A DNA stretch of 26,308 nucleotides, taken from UBA724 sp964229545. GTDB lineage: Bacteria > Bacteroidota > Bacteroidia > Flavobacteriales > Flavobacteriaceae. Position 1 is the stretch's first letter; every line of letters begins with the position of its first letter. The stretch spans positions 1 to 26,308 of the forward strand of contig CAXRDP010000020.1 in assembly GCA_964229545.1 (NCBI GenBank), written 5' to 3'. Below are positions 15,909-24,111 of the stretch, in pieces. The notes beneath the pieces were generated by a model. It was not told where the DNA came from. It saw only the letters and a list, made by a program, of their open reading frames with translations, and did no database searches. A program made the translations under genes and the position numbers.

Positions 15909-18113
15909 CTAAAACCTATCCAAGTTCATCACTTTGACCCAAGCAGCTACAAAATCCGAAACAAATTGTTTGGAAGCGTCATCACTAGCATAGGCCTCTG
16001 CCAATGCGCGTAGCTGTGAATTGGAACCAAAGACCAAATCATTTCGAGTGGCTGTCCATTTAAGGACCCCTGTAGAACGGTCTTTGCCCTCATACACAGA
16101 ATTAGAGCTGTCTGTTGGTGTCCACTCCGTACTCATGTCTAACAAATTGACGAAAAAGTCATTGGTCAATGCTTCAGACTGATGGGTAAACACACCGTGG
16201 GTTGTTCCATCTGTGTTGGTATTCAAGACACGCATTCCGCCAACCAAAACTGTCATTTCGGGTGCAGAAAGCGTTAACAAATGGGCTCTGTCTAACAACA
16301 ATTCTTCTGCGTGGCGGTCATGGCCAGCACCCAAATAATTCCTAAACCCGTCTGCTTTGGGTTCCAAAACAGCAAATGAGTCTACATCTGTTTGCTCCGC
16401 AGTGGCATCGGTTCGTCCGGGTGTGAACGGAACTTCTATGTCATGTCCTGCATTTTGGGCTGCTGCCTCAATGGCGGCGCCTCCCGCAAGGACAATCAGA
16501 TCGGCCAAAGAAATTTGCTTGTTGGTGTTCGCCTTGTTAAAGTCAGATTGAATGACCCCCAAGACATCGAGCACCTTAGAAAGTGACTCAGGCTGATTGA
16601 CGGCCCAATATTTCTGAGGAGCCAATCGGATCCGTGCGCCGTTGGCACCGCCTCTTTTATCTGTTCCACGGAAAGTAGAAGCCGATCCCCAAGCTGTGGA
16701 TACTAATTGACCCAATGACAATTCAGAAGCAAGAATCTGCTTTTTAAGAGAAATAACATCATTGGCATCTACCAAAGCGTGGTCAGCGGCAGGAACGGGG
16801 TCTTGCCAAATCAGCTCTTCTGAAGGAACTTCGGGACCAAGATAACGTGCGATGGGTCCCATATCTCTGTGGGTCAGTTTAAACCATGCACGCGCAAATG
16901 CATCTGCAAAAGCCTCAGGGTTTTGGTGAAAATGTTTGGAGATTTTGGCGTAAGCCGGATCCTCGCGAAGTGCAATGTCTGTGGTGGCCATCATGGGCGC
17001 ATGTCGTTTTGTTGCATCATGGGCATCAGGAACGGCATCTGCGGCGGCGTTGTTTTTGGGTTTCCATTGTTGGGCACCGGCAGGACTTTTACTCAGCTCC
17101 CACTCATACCCAAAAAGGGTGTCGAAATAACTGTTGTCCCAAGTAATGGGTGTCGGAGTCCAGGCACCTTCGAGGCCACTGGTGATGGTGTCGACTCCTT
17201 TACCTGAGCCAAAACTGTTTTTCCAACCAAAGCCCTGTTGCTCTATGGCAGCTCCTTCTGGTTCCGCTCCAACATGAGCCGTATCTCCAGCACCATGTGC
17301 TTTACCAAACGTATGTCCACCGGCGATCAAAGCCACGGTTTCCTTATTGTTCATGGCCATGCGACCAAAGGTTTCTCGTATATCCCTTGCAGACGCAATC
17401 GGATCGGGTTTGCCATTAGGCCCCTCAGGGTTTACATAAATGAGCCCCATCTGAACCGCACCCAAAGGGTTTGCCAAGTCTCGGTCACCGCTATAGCGTT
17501 CGTCTCCTAGCCATTCTGTTTCAGGTCCCCAATTGATATCTCCCTCAGGCTCCCAAACGTCCTCACGTCCTCCTCCAAATCCGAAAGTTTTAAAACCCAT
17601 GGATTCCAAGGCTACGTTTCCGGTGAGTATCATCAGGTCGGCCCAGGATATTTTTTGTCCATACTTTTGTTTGATGGGCCACAATAAACGACGTGCTTTG
17701 TCTAGGTTTCCGTTGTCTGGCCAACTGTTGAGGGGTGCAAAACGTAAAGTCCCTGCAGAAGCGCCTCCACGCCCATCCCCTATTCGGTAAGTACCGGCGC
17801 TGTGCCAGGCCATACGTATAAAGAAAGGTCCGTAGTGCCCATAATCGGCGGGCCACCAATCTTGTGAGTCTGTCATCAAGTCGAGTAAGTCTTTTTTCAA
17901 AGCCTTATAATCTAAAGAATCGAAAGCTTTGGCATAATCAAAAGTGTTGGAATAAGGTCTGGTTTCTGGGGTGTTTTGATGTAGGATTTTTAAGTTTAAC
18001 TGGTTTGGCCACCATTTGGCATTCGATTGGGTACCCGCTGCGGTATGGCGTAGGTTGGTGGATGAAAAAGGACATTTTCCTTGTCCGTTTGAATTGTTTC
18101 CGAGATGTTCCAT
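15909..18113 (-). CDS. katG: catalase-peroxidase
   Basis: A heme enzyme that removes hydrogen peroxide by catalase and peroxidase activity. It has 734 residues, the usual two-domain length. The N-terminal active domain shows distal R100, W103 and H104 in RMAWHSAGTYR and the proximal heme ligand H267 in GGHTFGKAHGA. Y226 (LIYVNPEGP) and M252 (GRMAMNNKE) would complete the Met-Tyr-Trp crosslink needed for catalase activity. The C-terminal half repeats the fold without heme motifs. No signal peptide is seen, so it should be cytoplasmic. It is divergent from the peroxiredoxin operon, suggesting shared peroxide control. Confidence 0.97.
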   Translation of the reverse strand: MEHLGNNSNGQGKCPFSSTNLRHTAAGTQSNAKWWPNQLNLKILHQNTPETRPYSNTFDYAKAFDSLDYKALKKDLLDLMTDSQDWWPADYGHYGPFFIRMAWHSAGTYRIGDGRGGASAGTLRFAPLNSWPDNGNLDKARRLLWPIKQKYGQKISWADLMILTGNVALESMGFKTFGFGGGREDVWEPEGDINWGPETEWLGDERYSGDRDLANPLGAVQMGLIYVNPEGPNGKPDPIASARDIRETFGRMAMNNKETVALIAGGHTFGKAHGAGDTAHVGAEPEGAAIEQQGFGWKNSFGSGKGVDTITSGLEGAWTPTPITWDNSYFDTLFGYEWELSKSPAGAQQWKPKNNAAADAVPDAHDATKRHAPMMATTDIALREDPAYAKISKHFHQNPEAFADAFARAWFKLTHRDMGPIARYLGPEVPSEELIWQDPVPAADHALVDANDVISLKKQILASELSLGQLVSTAWGSASTFRGTDKRGGANGARIRLAPQKYWAVNQPESLSKVLDVLGVIQSDFNKANTNKQISLADLIVLAGGAAIEAAAQNAGHDIEVPFTPGRTDATAEQTDVDSFAVLEPKADGFRNYLGAGHDRHAEELLLDRAHLLTLSAPEMTVLVGGMRVLNTNTDGTTHGVFTHQSEALTNDFFVNLLDMSTEWTPTDSSNSVYEGKDRSTGVLKWTATRNDLVFGSNSQLRALAEAYASDDASKQFVSDFVAAWVKVMNLDRF

Positions 18114-18439
18114 GATAAATTATTTTAAAGGTCACTAAATGTATGAAATTCGACGATTGACATGAACTTGGTGGATATATAATTTTTCTATTAATGAATA
18201 ATAATTTGCTATACATTAAAAAAATTATTGATTTTTTGTTTTTTGTGAATCATCAAAATTGTGAGAATATGACAATTTAAGTAAGCCAATACTGTTTAAG
18301 TTGTCAATAGATTTTATTAAAAATTATAGACTTCATAAACATTGAAATAGCCTATAATTAGATAGCAAATTGTGATGTTTTTTCTTCGATAAAAGTGAAT
18401 TGTGTAAGATATTTGCAATGAACTCAAAAAAGAAAAATT
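18114..18439. promoter_or_regulatory. AT-rich divergent promoter region between katG and peroxiredoxin genes
   Basis: A 326-base gap with no credible gene, markedly AT-rich. For katG, the minus-strand TACATTTA (18136-18143) resembles a -7 box with one mismatch. For the peroxiredoxin operon, GATATTTG (18408-18415) is a -7 box with one mismatch but has no TTTG at -33, as expected of an activator-dependent promoter. An inverted repeat CTAT-N6-ATAG (18352-18365) lies about 45 bases before that box. Confidence 0.55.
18352..18365. promoter_or_regulatory. candidate activator site (OxyR-like inverted repeat)
   Basis: CTAT and ATAG flank a 6-base AT-rich spacer. The OxyR consensus has the same centre, CTAT-N7-ATAG, with further ATAG and CTAT outer blocks. 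Here the spacer is one base short and the outer blocks are poor, so the match is weak. Its position between two peroxide-defence genes is what makes it worth listing. Confidence 0.25.
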
Positions 18440-19078
18440 ATGTCTATTGTCGGAAAAAAATTTCCCAATCTCACAGTCAATGCAATGAATGAAATGGGTG
18501 ACACCATCCAAATCAATGTATTAGAAGAAGCCACCAAAAACAATAAGAAAGTGGTTTTGTTTTGGTACCCTAAAGACTTTACTTATGTATGCCCTACTGA
18601 GCTCCATGCTTTCCAAGAGGCGCTGCCTGAATTTGAAAAGCGCAATACTATTGTTATTGGTGCTTCTTGTGATACAGCTGAAGTACACTTTGCATGGTTA
18701 AACACAGCCAAAGATGAAGGCGGTATTGAAGGTGTCACATACAATCTTTTGGCTGACAGCAACAGAAACCTAGCCCGCACCCTTGGTATTTTGGACATAT
18801 CCAATGAGACTTACAACGAAGAAACCGATACGGTTTTGGTAGAGGGTGACAATGTCTCGTACCGTGCTACCTATATTTTAGATGAAGAAGGTACCGTGTT
18901 TCACGAGGGAATCAACAACATGCCTTTGGGACGTAATGTGCAAGAGTATTTGCGCTTGATCGATGCCTTGACCCACGTTCAAGAAAAAGGTGAAGTATGC
19001 CCAGCCAACTGGGAAGAAGGTGCACAAGCCTTGGAAGCCACTAGCAAAGGAGTTGCATCATATCTAAGTCTAAACTAA
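18440..19078 (+). CDS. 2-Cys peroxiredoxin (AhpC/Prx1 type)
   Basis: It reduces peroxides through a reactive cysteine and is recycled by a thioredoxin. It has 212 residues. Peroxidatic Cys51 lies in DFTYVCPTE, the active-site Arg142 in YRATYILD, and the resolving Cys187 in GEVCPANW, giving a typical 2-Cys enzyme with a long C-terminal tail. ATG 18440 gives the standard MSIVGKKFPN start. A thioredoxin gene follows 6 bases later, so donor and enzyme are probably made together. No ahpF is present, which fits a thioredoxin-dependent system. Confidence 0.93.
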   Translation: MSIVGKKFPNLTVNAMNEMGDTIQINVLEEATKNNKKVVLFWYPKDFTYVCPTELHAFQEALPEFEKRNTIVIGASCDTAEVHFAWLNTAKDEGGIEGVTYNLLADSNRNLARTLGILDISNETYNEETDTVLVEGDNVSYRATYILDEEGTVFHEGINNMPLGRNVQEYLRLIDALTHVQEKGEVCPANWEEGAQALEATSKGVASYLSLN

Positions 19079-19084
19079 ATCATC

Positions 19085-19399
19085 ATGGTAGAAGAATTAT
19101 TAGATGACAACCTCAATGACGTACTTGAAGGAAATCAGAGAGTATTTGTCCAATATTCAGCCGGTTGGTGCGGCAATTGTCGTATCATGAAGCCTAAGTT
19201 TAAAAAGATGGCTTCGGAACACCCTGAAGCCAAGTTTGTATTGGTAGATGCGGAAAAAAATCCAAATTCTAGAAAACTGGCCAACGTAGACAACCTCCCC
19301 ACCTTTGCTGCTTTTAAGAATGGGAATTTAGTCGGTCAAGAGCAGACCAACAAGTTGGAGGTGCTTAAATCTTTCGTCGATGCGTCTTCCCTTAATTAA
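19085..19399 (+). CDS. thioredoxin-like protein with CGNC active site
   Basis: A 104-residue single-domain thioredoxin fold with SAGWCGNCRIMKPKFKK (W28, C29, C32) and the cis-Pro loop NLPTFAAFKNG. The active site is CGNC rather than the usual CGPC, which should change its redox potential. No signal peptide is seen, so it should be cytoplasmic. It directly follows the peroxiredoxin gene and overlaps the next gene by 20 bases; it is the likely electron donor to the peroxiredoxin. Confidence 0.88.
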   Translation: MVEELLDDNLNDVLEGNQRVFVQYSAGWCGNCRIMKPKFKKMASEHPEAKFVLVDAEKNPNSRKLANVDNLPTFAAFKNGNLVGQEQTNKLEVLKSFVDASSLN

Positions 19400-19637
19400 G
19401 CATTTAAGCTTATTTATTGAGCAAAACGATGTGGATTTTGTCATCGAAGCGGCCGAAACACTGGAAGCTTTGACAGAAGCTCCCGGTATCAAAGATGAAG
19501 AATTGGATGTCATTGGCGAACTCATATCCAATATGTACGGAGCCATAGAGGTCCAATCTATGATTGATGCCGGCACAGATCGCAAGCTAGCATTGAAGGA
19601 GTTTATGAGTCGGGTGTTGGGTTCTATCGATCAATGA
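19380..19637 (+). CDS. small conserved protein, DUF6952 family
   Basis: An 85-residue protein, acidic and predicted mainly helical, with LETLEALTEAP-like repeats and the segment DEELDVIGELISNMYGAIEVQ. I recognise it as the small flavobacterial family that travels with peroxiredoxin and thioredoxin genes, named DUF6952 as far as I recall. It overlaps the thioredoxin gene by 20 bases and is followed by a strong terminator, so it is the last gene of the redox operon. The function is unknown; a role in peroxide defence is inferred only from the gene order. Confidence 0.72.
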   Translation: MRLPLIKHLSLFIEQNDVDFVIEAAETLEALTEAPGIKDEELDVIGELISNMYGAIEVQSMIDAGTDRKLALKEFMSRVLGSIDQ

Positions 19638-19656
19638 CAACTGCAAGACCCAAAGC

Positions 19657-19681
19657 AAACCCGCCCTGTGCGGGTTTTTTT
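19657..19681 (+). terminator. intrinsic terminator of the peroxiredoxin operon
   Basis: AAACCCGC (19657-19664) and GCGGGTTT (19670-19677) form an 8-bp stem with a 5-base loop, and the T run continues to 19681. It lies 20 bases after the DUF6952 stop and separates the redox operon from ftsK. Confidence 0.9.
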
Positions 19682-19712
19682 ATTCCTTATTTTTCTCTGG
19701 TCGAATTATTGT

Positions 19713-19720
19713 TATTTTTG
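19713..19720 (+). promoter_or_regulatory. candidate -7 box for the ftsK operon
   Basis: TATTTTTG is a perfect TAnnTTTG match directly after the terminator. It ends 6 bases before the ftsK ATG at 19727, so the transcript would begin at or one or two bases before the start codon (leaderless). A TTTTC at 19691-19695 sits near the -33 position but is not a good match. Confidence 0.5.
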
Positions 19721-19726
19721 TGATGC

Positions 19727-22003
19727 ATGGCAAAAACATCTCTTTCAGACAAGACCGCTTCAAATCGGCAAAAACAAATTTTGTTGGGCGGGCTGCTTAT
19801 CCTTATATCTTTTTTGGTTTTGGCCTCCATGATTTCTTATTATTCAACCTGGCAAAACGACCAAAGCCATTTGGACACTTTCTTTGACCGCTCTGTTGTC
19901 AATGACAACGCCGTTAACAAACTGGGGGCTGTCATTGCTCATTTTTTAGTGTATCAATTTTTAGGTATGGGCGCTTTTATTCTGACAGGCATGTTGTTGG
20001 TGACCGGCACGCGATTATTTGTGGGGGCTTCTACCCAGCGTTTGTGGGTACAATGGAGTTGGGCCATGGGAGTAGGTTTATGGATTTCCCTTTTTATGGG
20101 ATTTTTGATACCTAGCCAACCCTTACTTGGCGGTATGGTAGGATTTGAAATCAGTCAATTCTTGATGGCCTATATTGGTGTTTTGGGTGTGGCCGGACTG
20201 TTGGTGTTCGGGCTGACTGTATTTGTAGTGTTACAACTCAAAATTACACCCGAAAAAATATACAACAATTTTAAAAGACCAGAACAGCCCGAAAAAACAG
20301 ACATTGGTTTTGAAGAAGAAGAACCTACTGCTGAAATTCAGTTAGACGTAGCGCCTGAAGAAACACAAAAAAAGGAATCCACAAACAACATATCAAAAAC
20401 CAAAGAATCTGAGGATATTAAATTAACCATCGACCCATCTGAGGAAGATGAGCCTGAGGTGAAGTTGGCTAAAAGATTGGTTGAAGATTACGGAGAGTTT
20501 GACCCCACATTAGAACTCAAAAAGTTTCGATTCCCCACCCTTGAACTTTTAAAGTCCTACAACCAAGAGGGAATTACCATCAACGAATCAGAACTGGAAG
20601 AAAACAAAGAACGCATTGTTGACACCCTTAAGAACTACAACATAGGCATCGCTGAAATCAAAGCGACCATTGGTCCAACCGTGACTTTATACGAAATCAT
20701 TCCTGCTGCAGGGGTGCGCATTTCTAAAATCAAAAACTTAGAGGACGACATAGCGCTGTCTTTATCCGCATTGGGCATACGCATCATAGCCCCTATCCCT
20801 GGAAAAGGTACCATAGGAATCGAAGTGCCCAACAAAAAACCAACCATTGTTTCTTTTCGTTCTGTGGTGGGTTCCAAGGCATTTCAAGAAGCCGAAATGG
20901 AATTGCCTTTGGCTATGGGAAAAACCATAAGCAACGAAACCTTTGTGGTGGACTTGGCCAAAATGCCTCACTTATTGATGGCTGGCGCCACAGGACAAGG
21001 AAAATCGGTGGGGCTAAACACCATACTGAGTTCATTATTATACAAAAAACATCCATCAGAAATCAAGTTTGTGCTTGTAGACCCAAAAAAGGTAGAACTT
21101 ACCTTATTCAATAAAATTGAAAGACACTATTTGGCAAGATTGCCCGAGATGGAGGACGCCATTATCACAGACAATCGCCAAACCATAAACACGTTAAACT
21201 CTTTGTGTGTGGAGATGGACAACCGCTACACCATGCTCAAAAATGCCATGTGTCGCAATATCAAGGAGTACAATGCTCGCTTTAAACAAAGAAAACTCAA
21301 CCCCAACGACGGGCATGCATTTCTCCCCTATTTGGTATTGATAATAGATGAGTTTGCGGACCTGATCATGACCGCTGGTAAAGAAGTAGAAACCCCTATC
21401 GCACGATTGGCGCAGTTGGCCCGAGCTGTGGGGATCCATTTGATTATCGCCACCCAGCGACCTTCTGTCAATGTTATTACCGGCGTTATTAAAGCCAACT
21501 TCCCGGCTCGAATAGCTTTTCGGGTAACTTCGCGTGTGGATTCACGTACGATTTTAGACAGCGGAGGAGCCGACCAACTCATCGGACGTGGAGACATGTT
21601 GTTTACACAAGGAAATGAGCTGATTCGATTGCAGTGCGCGTTTGTAGACACGCCAGAAGTTGAAAAAATAACCGAATATATTGGCTCACAGCGTGCCTAC
21701 CCTAGTGCGCACTTATTACCTGAATACGTAGGCGATGAGGCCACCTCCAAACTGGACAACAATATTGAAGACAGAGACCCTATGTTTAGAGAAGCTGCAG
21801 AGGTGGTTGTCAATGCCCAACAAGGTTCGGCATCTTTATTGCAACGCAAACTCAAACTGGGCTACAACCGTGCGGGTAGAATCATTGACCAACTCGAGGC
21901 GGCAGGCATAGTGGGACCTTTTGAGGGCAGCAAAGCCAGAGAGGTATTGTTTAGAGACGTGATTGCTTTACATGAATTTTTAGAAAAAGAAAATGAGAAT
22001 TAA
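19727..22003 (+). CDS. ftsK: DNA translocase FtsK
   Basis: An ATP-driven DNA pump at the division septum that clears chromosome termini and supports dimer resolution. It has 758 residues. Four hydrophobic segments lie in residues 17-170, followed by a short acidic linker (about 190-245), much shorter than in E. coli. The motor has Walker A GATGQGKS (420-427) and Walker B LVLIIDEFADL (536-546). The C-terminal gamma domain (from about 690) carries SLLQRKLKLGYNRAGRIIDQLE, the DNA-reading winged helix. It is the first gene of an envelope operon and overlaps the next gene by 11 bases. Confidence 0.96.
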   Translation: MAKTSLSDKTASNRQKQILLGGLLILISFLVLASMISYYSTWQNDQSHLDTFFDRSVVNDNAVNKLGAVIAHFLVYQFLGMGAFILTGMLLVTGTRLFVGASTQRLWVQWSWAMGVGLWISLFMGFLIPSQPLLGGMVGFEISQFLMAYIGVLGVAGLLVFGLTVFVVLQLKITPEKIYNNFKRPEQPEKTDIGFEEEEPTAEIQLDVAPEETQKKESTNNISKTKESEDIKLTIDPSEEDEPEVKLAKRLVEDYGEFDPTLELKKFRFPTLELLKSYNQEGITINESELEENKERIVDTLKNYNIGIAEIKATIGPTVTLYEIIPAAGVRISKIKNLEDDIALSLSALGIRIIAPIPGKGTIGIEVPNKKPTIVSFRSVVGSKAFQEAEMELPLAMGKTISNETFVVDLAKMPHLLMAGATGQGKSVGLNTILSSLLYKKHPSEIKFVLVDPKKVELTLFNKIERHYLARLPEMEDAIITDNRQTINTLNSLCVEMDNRYTMLKNAMCRNIKEYNARFKQRKLNPNDGHAFLPYLVLIIDEFADLIMTAGKEVETPIARLAQLARAVGIHLIIATQRPSVNVITGVIKANFPARIAFRVTSRVDSRTILDSGGADQLIGRGDMLFTQGNELIRLQCAFVDTPEVEKITEYIGSQRAYPSAHLLPEYVGDEATSKLDNNIEDRDPMFREAAEVVVNAQQGSASLLQRKLKLGYNRAGRIIDQLEAAGIVGPFEGSKAREVLFRDVIALHEFLEKENEN

Positions 22004-22640
22004 TACGAAAAGCATTCTTATTTGGTTTGTTGCATCACTTGTTTTGACTCTACAAGCTCAAAATGACACCCAGGCTAAAAATTTATTGGACGAAGTTCGA
22101 ATCCAATATGAGTCCTACAAATCTTTAGACCTCGCTTTTATCTATAAATTAAGCAACCGCAAAGAAGGAATTGACCAGCGTGCCGAGGGCACCCTGATGG
22201 CTTCAGGAGACCGATACCAGCTCAATATCATGGGTGTAAAACAGATTTTTGACGGAACCATGTTATACACCATTATTGATGAAAACGAAGAAGTCATGAT
22301 ACAAGAGGGGGCTGACGAAGAAGGTACCGTGAGTCCAAAACAACTGTTTGATTTTTACAGCACAGGCTATCGTTTTCAGTGGGACATTCTTCAAAATGTT
22401 TCGGGAAGAAAAATCAGATATGTCAAACTGATTCCTATTGATCCTGAAAGTCAAACCAAATACCTGCTTGCTGGAATTGACATCCATAAAAAACAACTCT
22501 ATCGACTGATTGAAGTCGGTGTGAACGGAACAGAAACCACCATTACCATCAGCAAATTTGCTGTAAATAAAGATCTTCCAACCAATGCTTTTGTTTTTGA
22601 TGAACAGGCCTACTCGGATTATTATATAGACCGCTACTGA
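21993..22640 (+). CDS. LolA-like outer-membrane lipoprotein carrier
   Basis: A periplasmic chaperone of the LolA family, 215 residues. It has an N-terminal signal peptide (residues 1 to about 23, hydrophobic WFVASLVLTL then QAQ), after which the mature chain shows the LolA pattern: NLLDEVRIQYESYKSLDLAF, then VKQIFDGTMLYTI and a late SKFAVNKDLPTNAFVFD. It should carry lipoproteins or related lipids across the periplasm. The start overlaps the ftsK stop by 11 bases, and an LptF/LptG permease follows one base after the stop, so the three are co-expressed. Confidence 0.85.
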   Translation: MRINTKSILIWFVASLVLTLQAQNDTQAKNLLDEVRIQYESYKSLDLAFIYKLSNRKEGIDQRAEGTLMASGDRYQLNIMGVKQIFDGTMLYTIIDENEEVMIQEGADEEGTVSPKQLFDFYSTGYRFQWDILQNVSGRKIRYVKLIPIDPESQTKYLLAGIDIHKKQLYRLIEVGVNGTETTITISKFAVNKDLPTNAFVFDEQAYSDYYIDRY

Positions 22641-22641
22641 G

Positions 22642-24108
22642 ATGATACCTATTGTTGACCGCTATATAGCTTCTAGGTTTCTAAAAAACTTTTTTAGTTT
22701 TTTTTTCATCTTGATGTTGATATTCATCATACAAACCATCTGGATTTTTATTGATGAGTTTGCAGGAAAAGGGTTGGACATCAGTGTGATTTTAAAGTTT
22801 TTACTCTATTACTCCCCCAAGCTCATTCCGTTGGTGCTGCCGCTAACTGTGCTGCTAGCTTCTATTATGACATTTGGAAGTCTGGCTGAACATTACGAGT
22901 TTGCTGCCCTAAAATCTGCTGGTATATCATTGATGCGTGCCATGCGCAGTGTATTTGTCATTAGTTTATTGCTCAGCGGATTGACTTTTTATATGACCAA
23001 CACAGTCATCCCATTTGCGGAATTTAAAACATACAACCTTCGAAAAAATTTAGCCAAAATGAAACCTGCATTGGCCATTGCTGAAGGAATGTTCAATGAC
23101 ATGGGGGCTAGTACCATCAAGGTCAGCGACAAATACGGCCCTGATGACAGACTGTTGGAAGATGTAATCATACACGAAAAATCAAAATCCGAAAAAAACA
23201 ACATAGTTATCAAAGCAGACAAAGGAGAACTCAAAGACGCAGAGATCACTGATGGTCTTCAATTGGTGTTGTATGATGGCAACCGTTACGAAGAAATTGT
23301 AAATCGAAAAAGACGTAGCAATCAAAACAAACGCCCTCATGCGCGTGTTGCTTTTGAAAAATATACCATGAATATTGATTTGCGCGACTTTAACAATGTA
23401 GACCTAGATGAGATCAAATACAACAACACTTTTAAGATGCAAACGGTTTCAGAATTGGCCTTTAGCATTGACTCTTTGGAGCAACAATACGCCGATGAGG
23501 TCGATGGTTTTGTGCGAACCACCTACATACGAACTGGAGCCAAAAATATCCACTCTCAAAAAGATTCATTGGTCGCATACGCAGGTCTGAAATCATTCGT
23601 TGCACCCTACACAAACAACATGCAAAATTCGATTGTACGGCAAGCCAAATCAACACTAACCTCCCTAAAAAGCAATCTAGATCAGCAGAAAAAAACATTT
23701 TTTTTTAGAGAAAAAGTCATCAATCTTCACGCCATCTACATGTACGATAAGTACATCATCGCATTTTCTGCCTTATTGATGTTTTTTGTAGGCGCACCAC
23801 TTGGTGCTATTATAAGAAAAGGAGGTTTTGGACTGCCTGTAGTACTTGCATTGATTATTTTTCTTACCTATCATTTTGCGGGTACTTTTTTTAAAAATAG
23901 TGCAGAAGACGGCAGTATCGGAAACCTTATGGGTACTTCGGTTACATCGGTAGTATTGCTGCTTTTTTCTTTGAGTTTGGTGCGCCGTGCAAGTGCAGAC
24001 AAAAGTGTGTTTAGCTTATCCAATGCGTTGCATCGTATCAAAAATGGGATTGACATAAGCAGTCAAATGGCTACAAGTTTGGGGAAACGTATATTTGCAA
24101 AAAAATAG
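22642..24108 (+). CDS. LptF/LptG (YjgP/YjgQ) family permease
   Basis: An inner-membrane subunit of the lipopolysaccharide exporter, 488 residues, longer than the roughly 360 of E. coli LptF/LptG. There are three membrane segments at the N-terminus (about 14-38, 50-80, 97-118) and three at the C-terminus (about 373-470), enclosing a large periplasmic region of about 250 residues. The N-terminal MIPIVDRYIASRFLKNF and AEHYEFAALKSAGISL (the coupling helix) are typical. The periplasmic part contains an extended, lysine-rich helical stretch (FVRTTYIRTGAKN to LDQQKKTFFF), probably a lineage insertion. It lies between lolA and ribB, with 1- and 3-base gaps. Which of LptF or LptG it represents cannot be decided here. 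Confidence 0.88.
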   Translation: MIPIVDRYIASRFLKNFFSFFFILMLIFIIQTIWIFIDEFAGKGLDISVILKFLLYYSPKLIPLVLPLTVLLASIMTFGSLAEHYEFAALKSAGISLMRAMRSVFVISLLLSGLTFYMTNTVIPFAEFKTYNLRKNLAKMKPALAIAEGMFNDMGASTIKVSDKYGPDDRLLEDVIIHEKSKSEKNNIVIKADKGELKDAEITDGLQLVLYDGNRYEEIVNRKRRSNQNKRPHARVAFEKYTMNIDLRDFNNVDLDEIKYNNTFKMQTVSELAFSIDSLEQQYADEVDGFVRTTYIRTGAKNIHSQKDSLVAYAGLKSFVAPYTNNMQNSIVRQAKSTLTSLKSNLDQQKKTFFFREKVINLHAIYMYDKYIIAFSALLMFFVGAPLGAIIRKGGFGLPVVLALIIFLTYHFAGTFFKNSAEDGSIGNLMGTSVTSVVLLLFSLSLVRRASADKSVFSLSNALHRIKNGIDISSQMATSLGKRIFAKK

Positions 24109-24111
24109 CCT

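Noticed and set aside
16869..17207. 112-codon ORF antisense to katG
   Set aside because: It lies fully inside a clearly conserved katG on the other strand and follows the codon pattern of katG; it shows no recognisable domain.
18341..18380. Full OxyR site before the peroxiredoxin gene
   Set aside because: Only the inner CTAT/ATAG blocks fit, with a spacer one base short; the outer blocks fail, so only a weak core match is reported.
18418..18492. 24-codon ORF (ATG 18418) just after the -7 box of the peroxiredoxin operon
   Set aside because: It overlaps the peroxiredoxin start in another frame, is a lysine-rich AT artefact, and the expected transcription start lies at or after its ATG. No hairpin or codon bias suggests a leader peptide.
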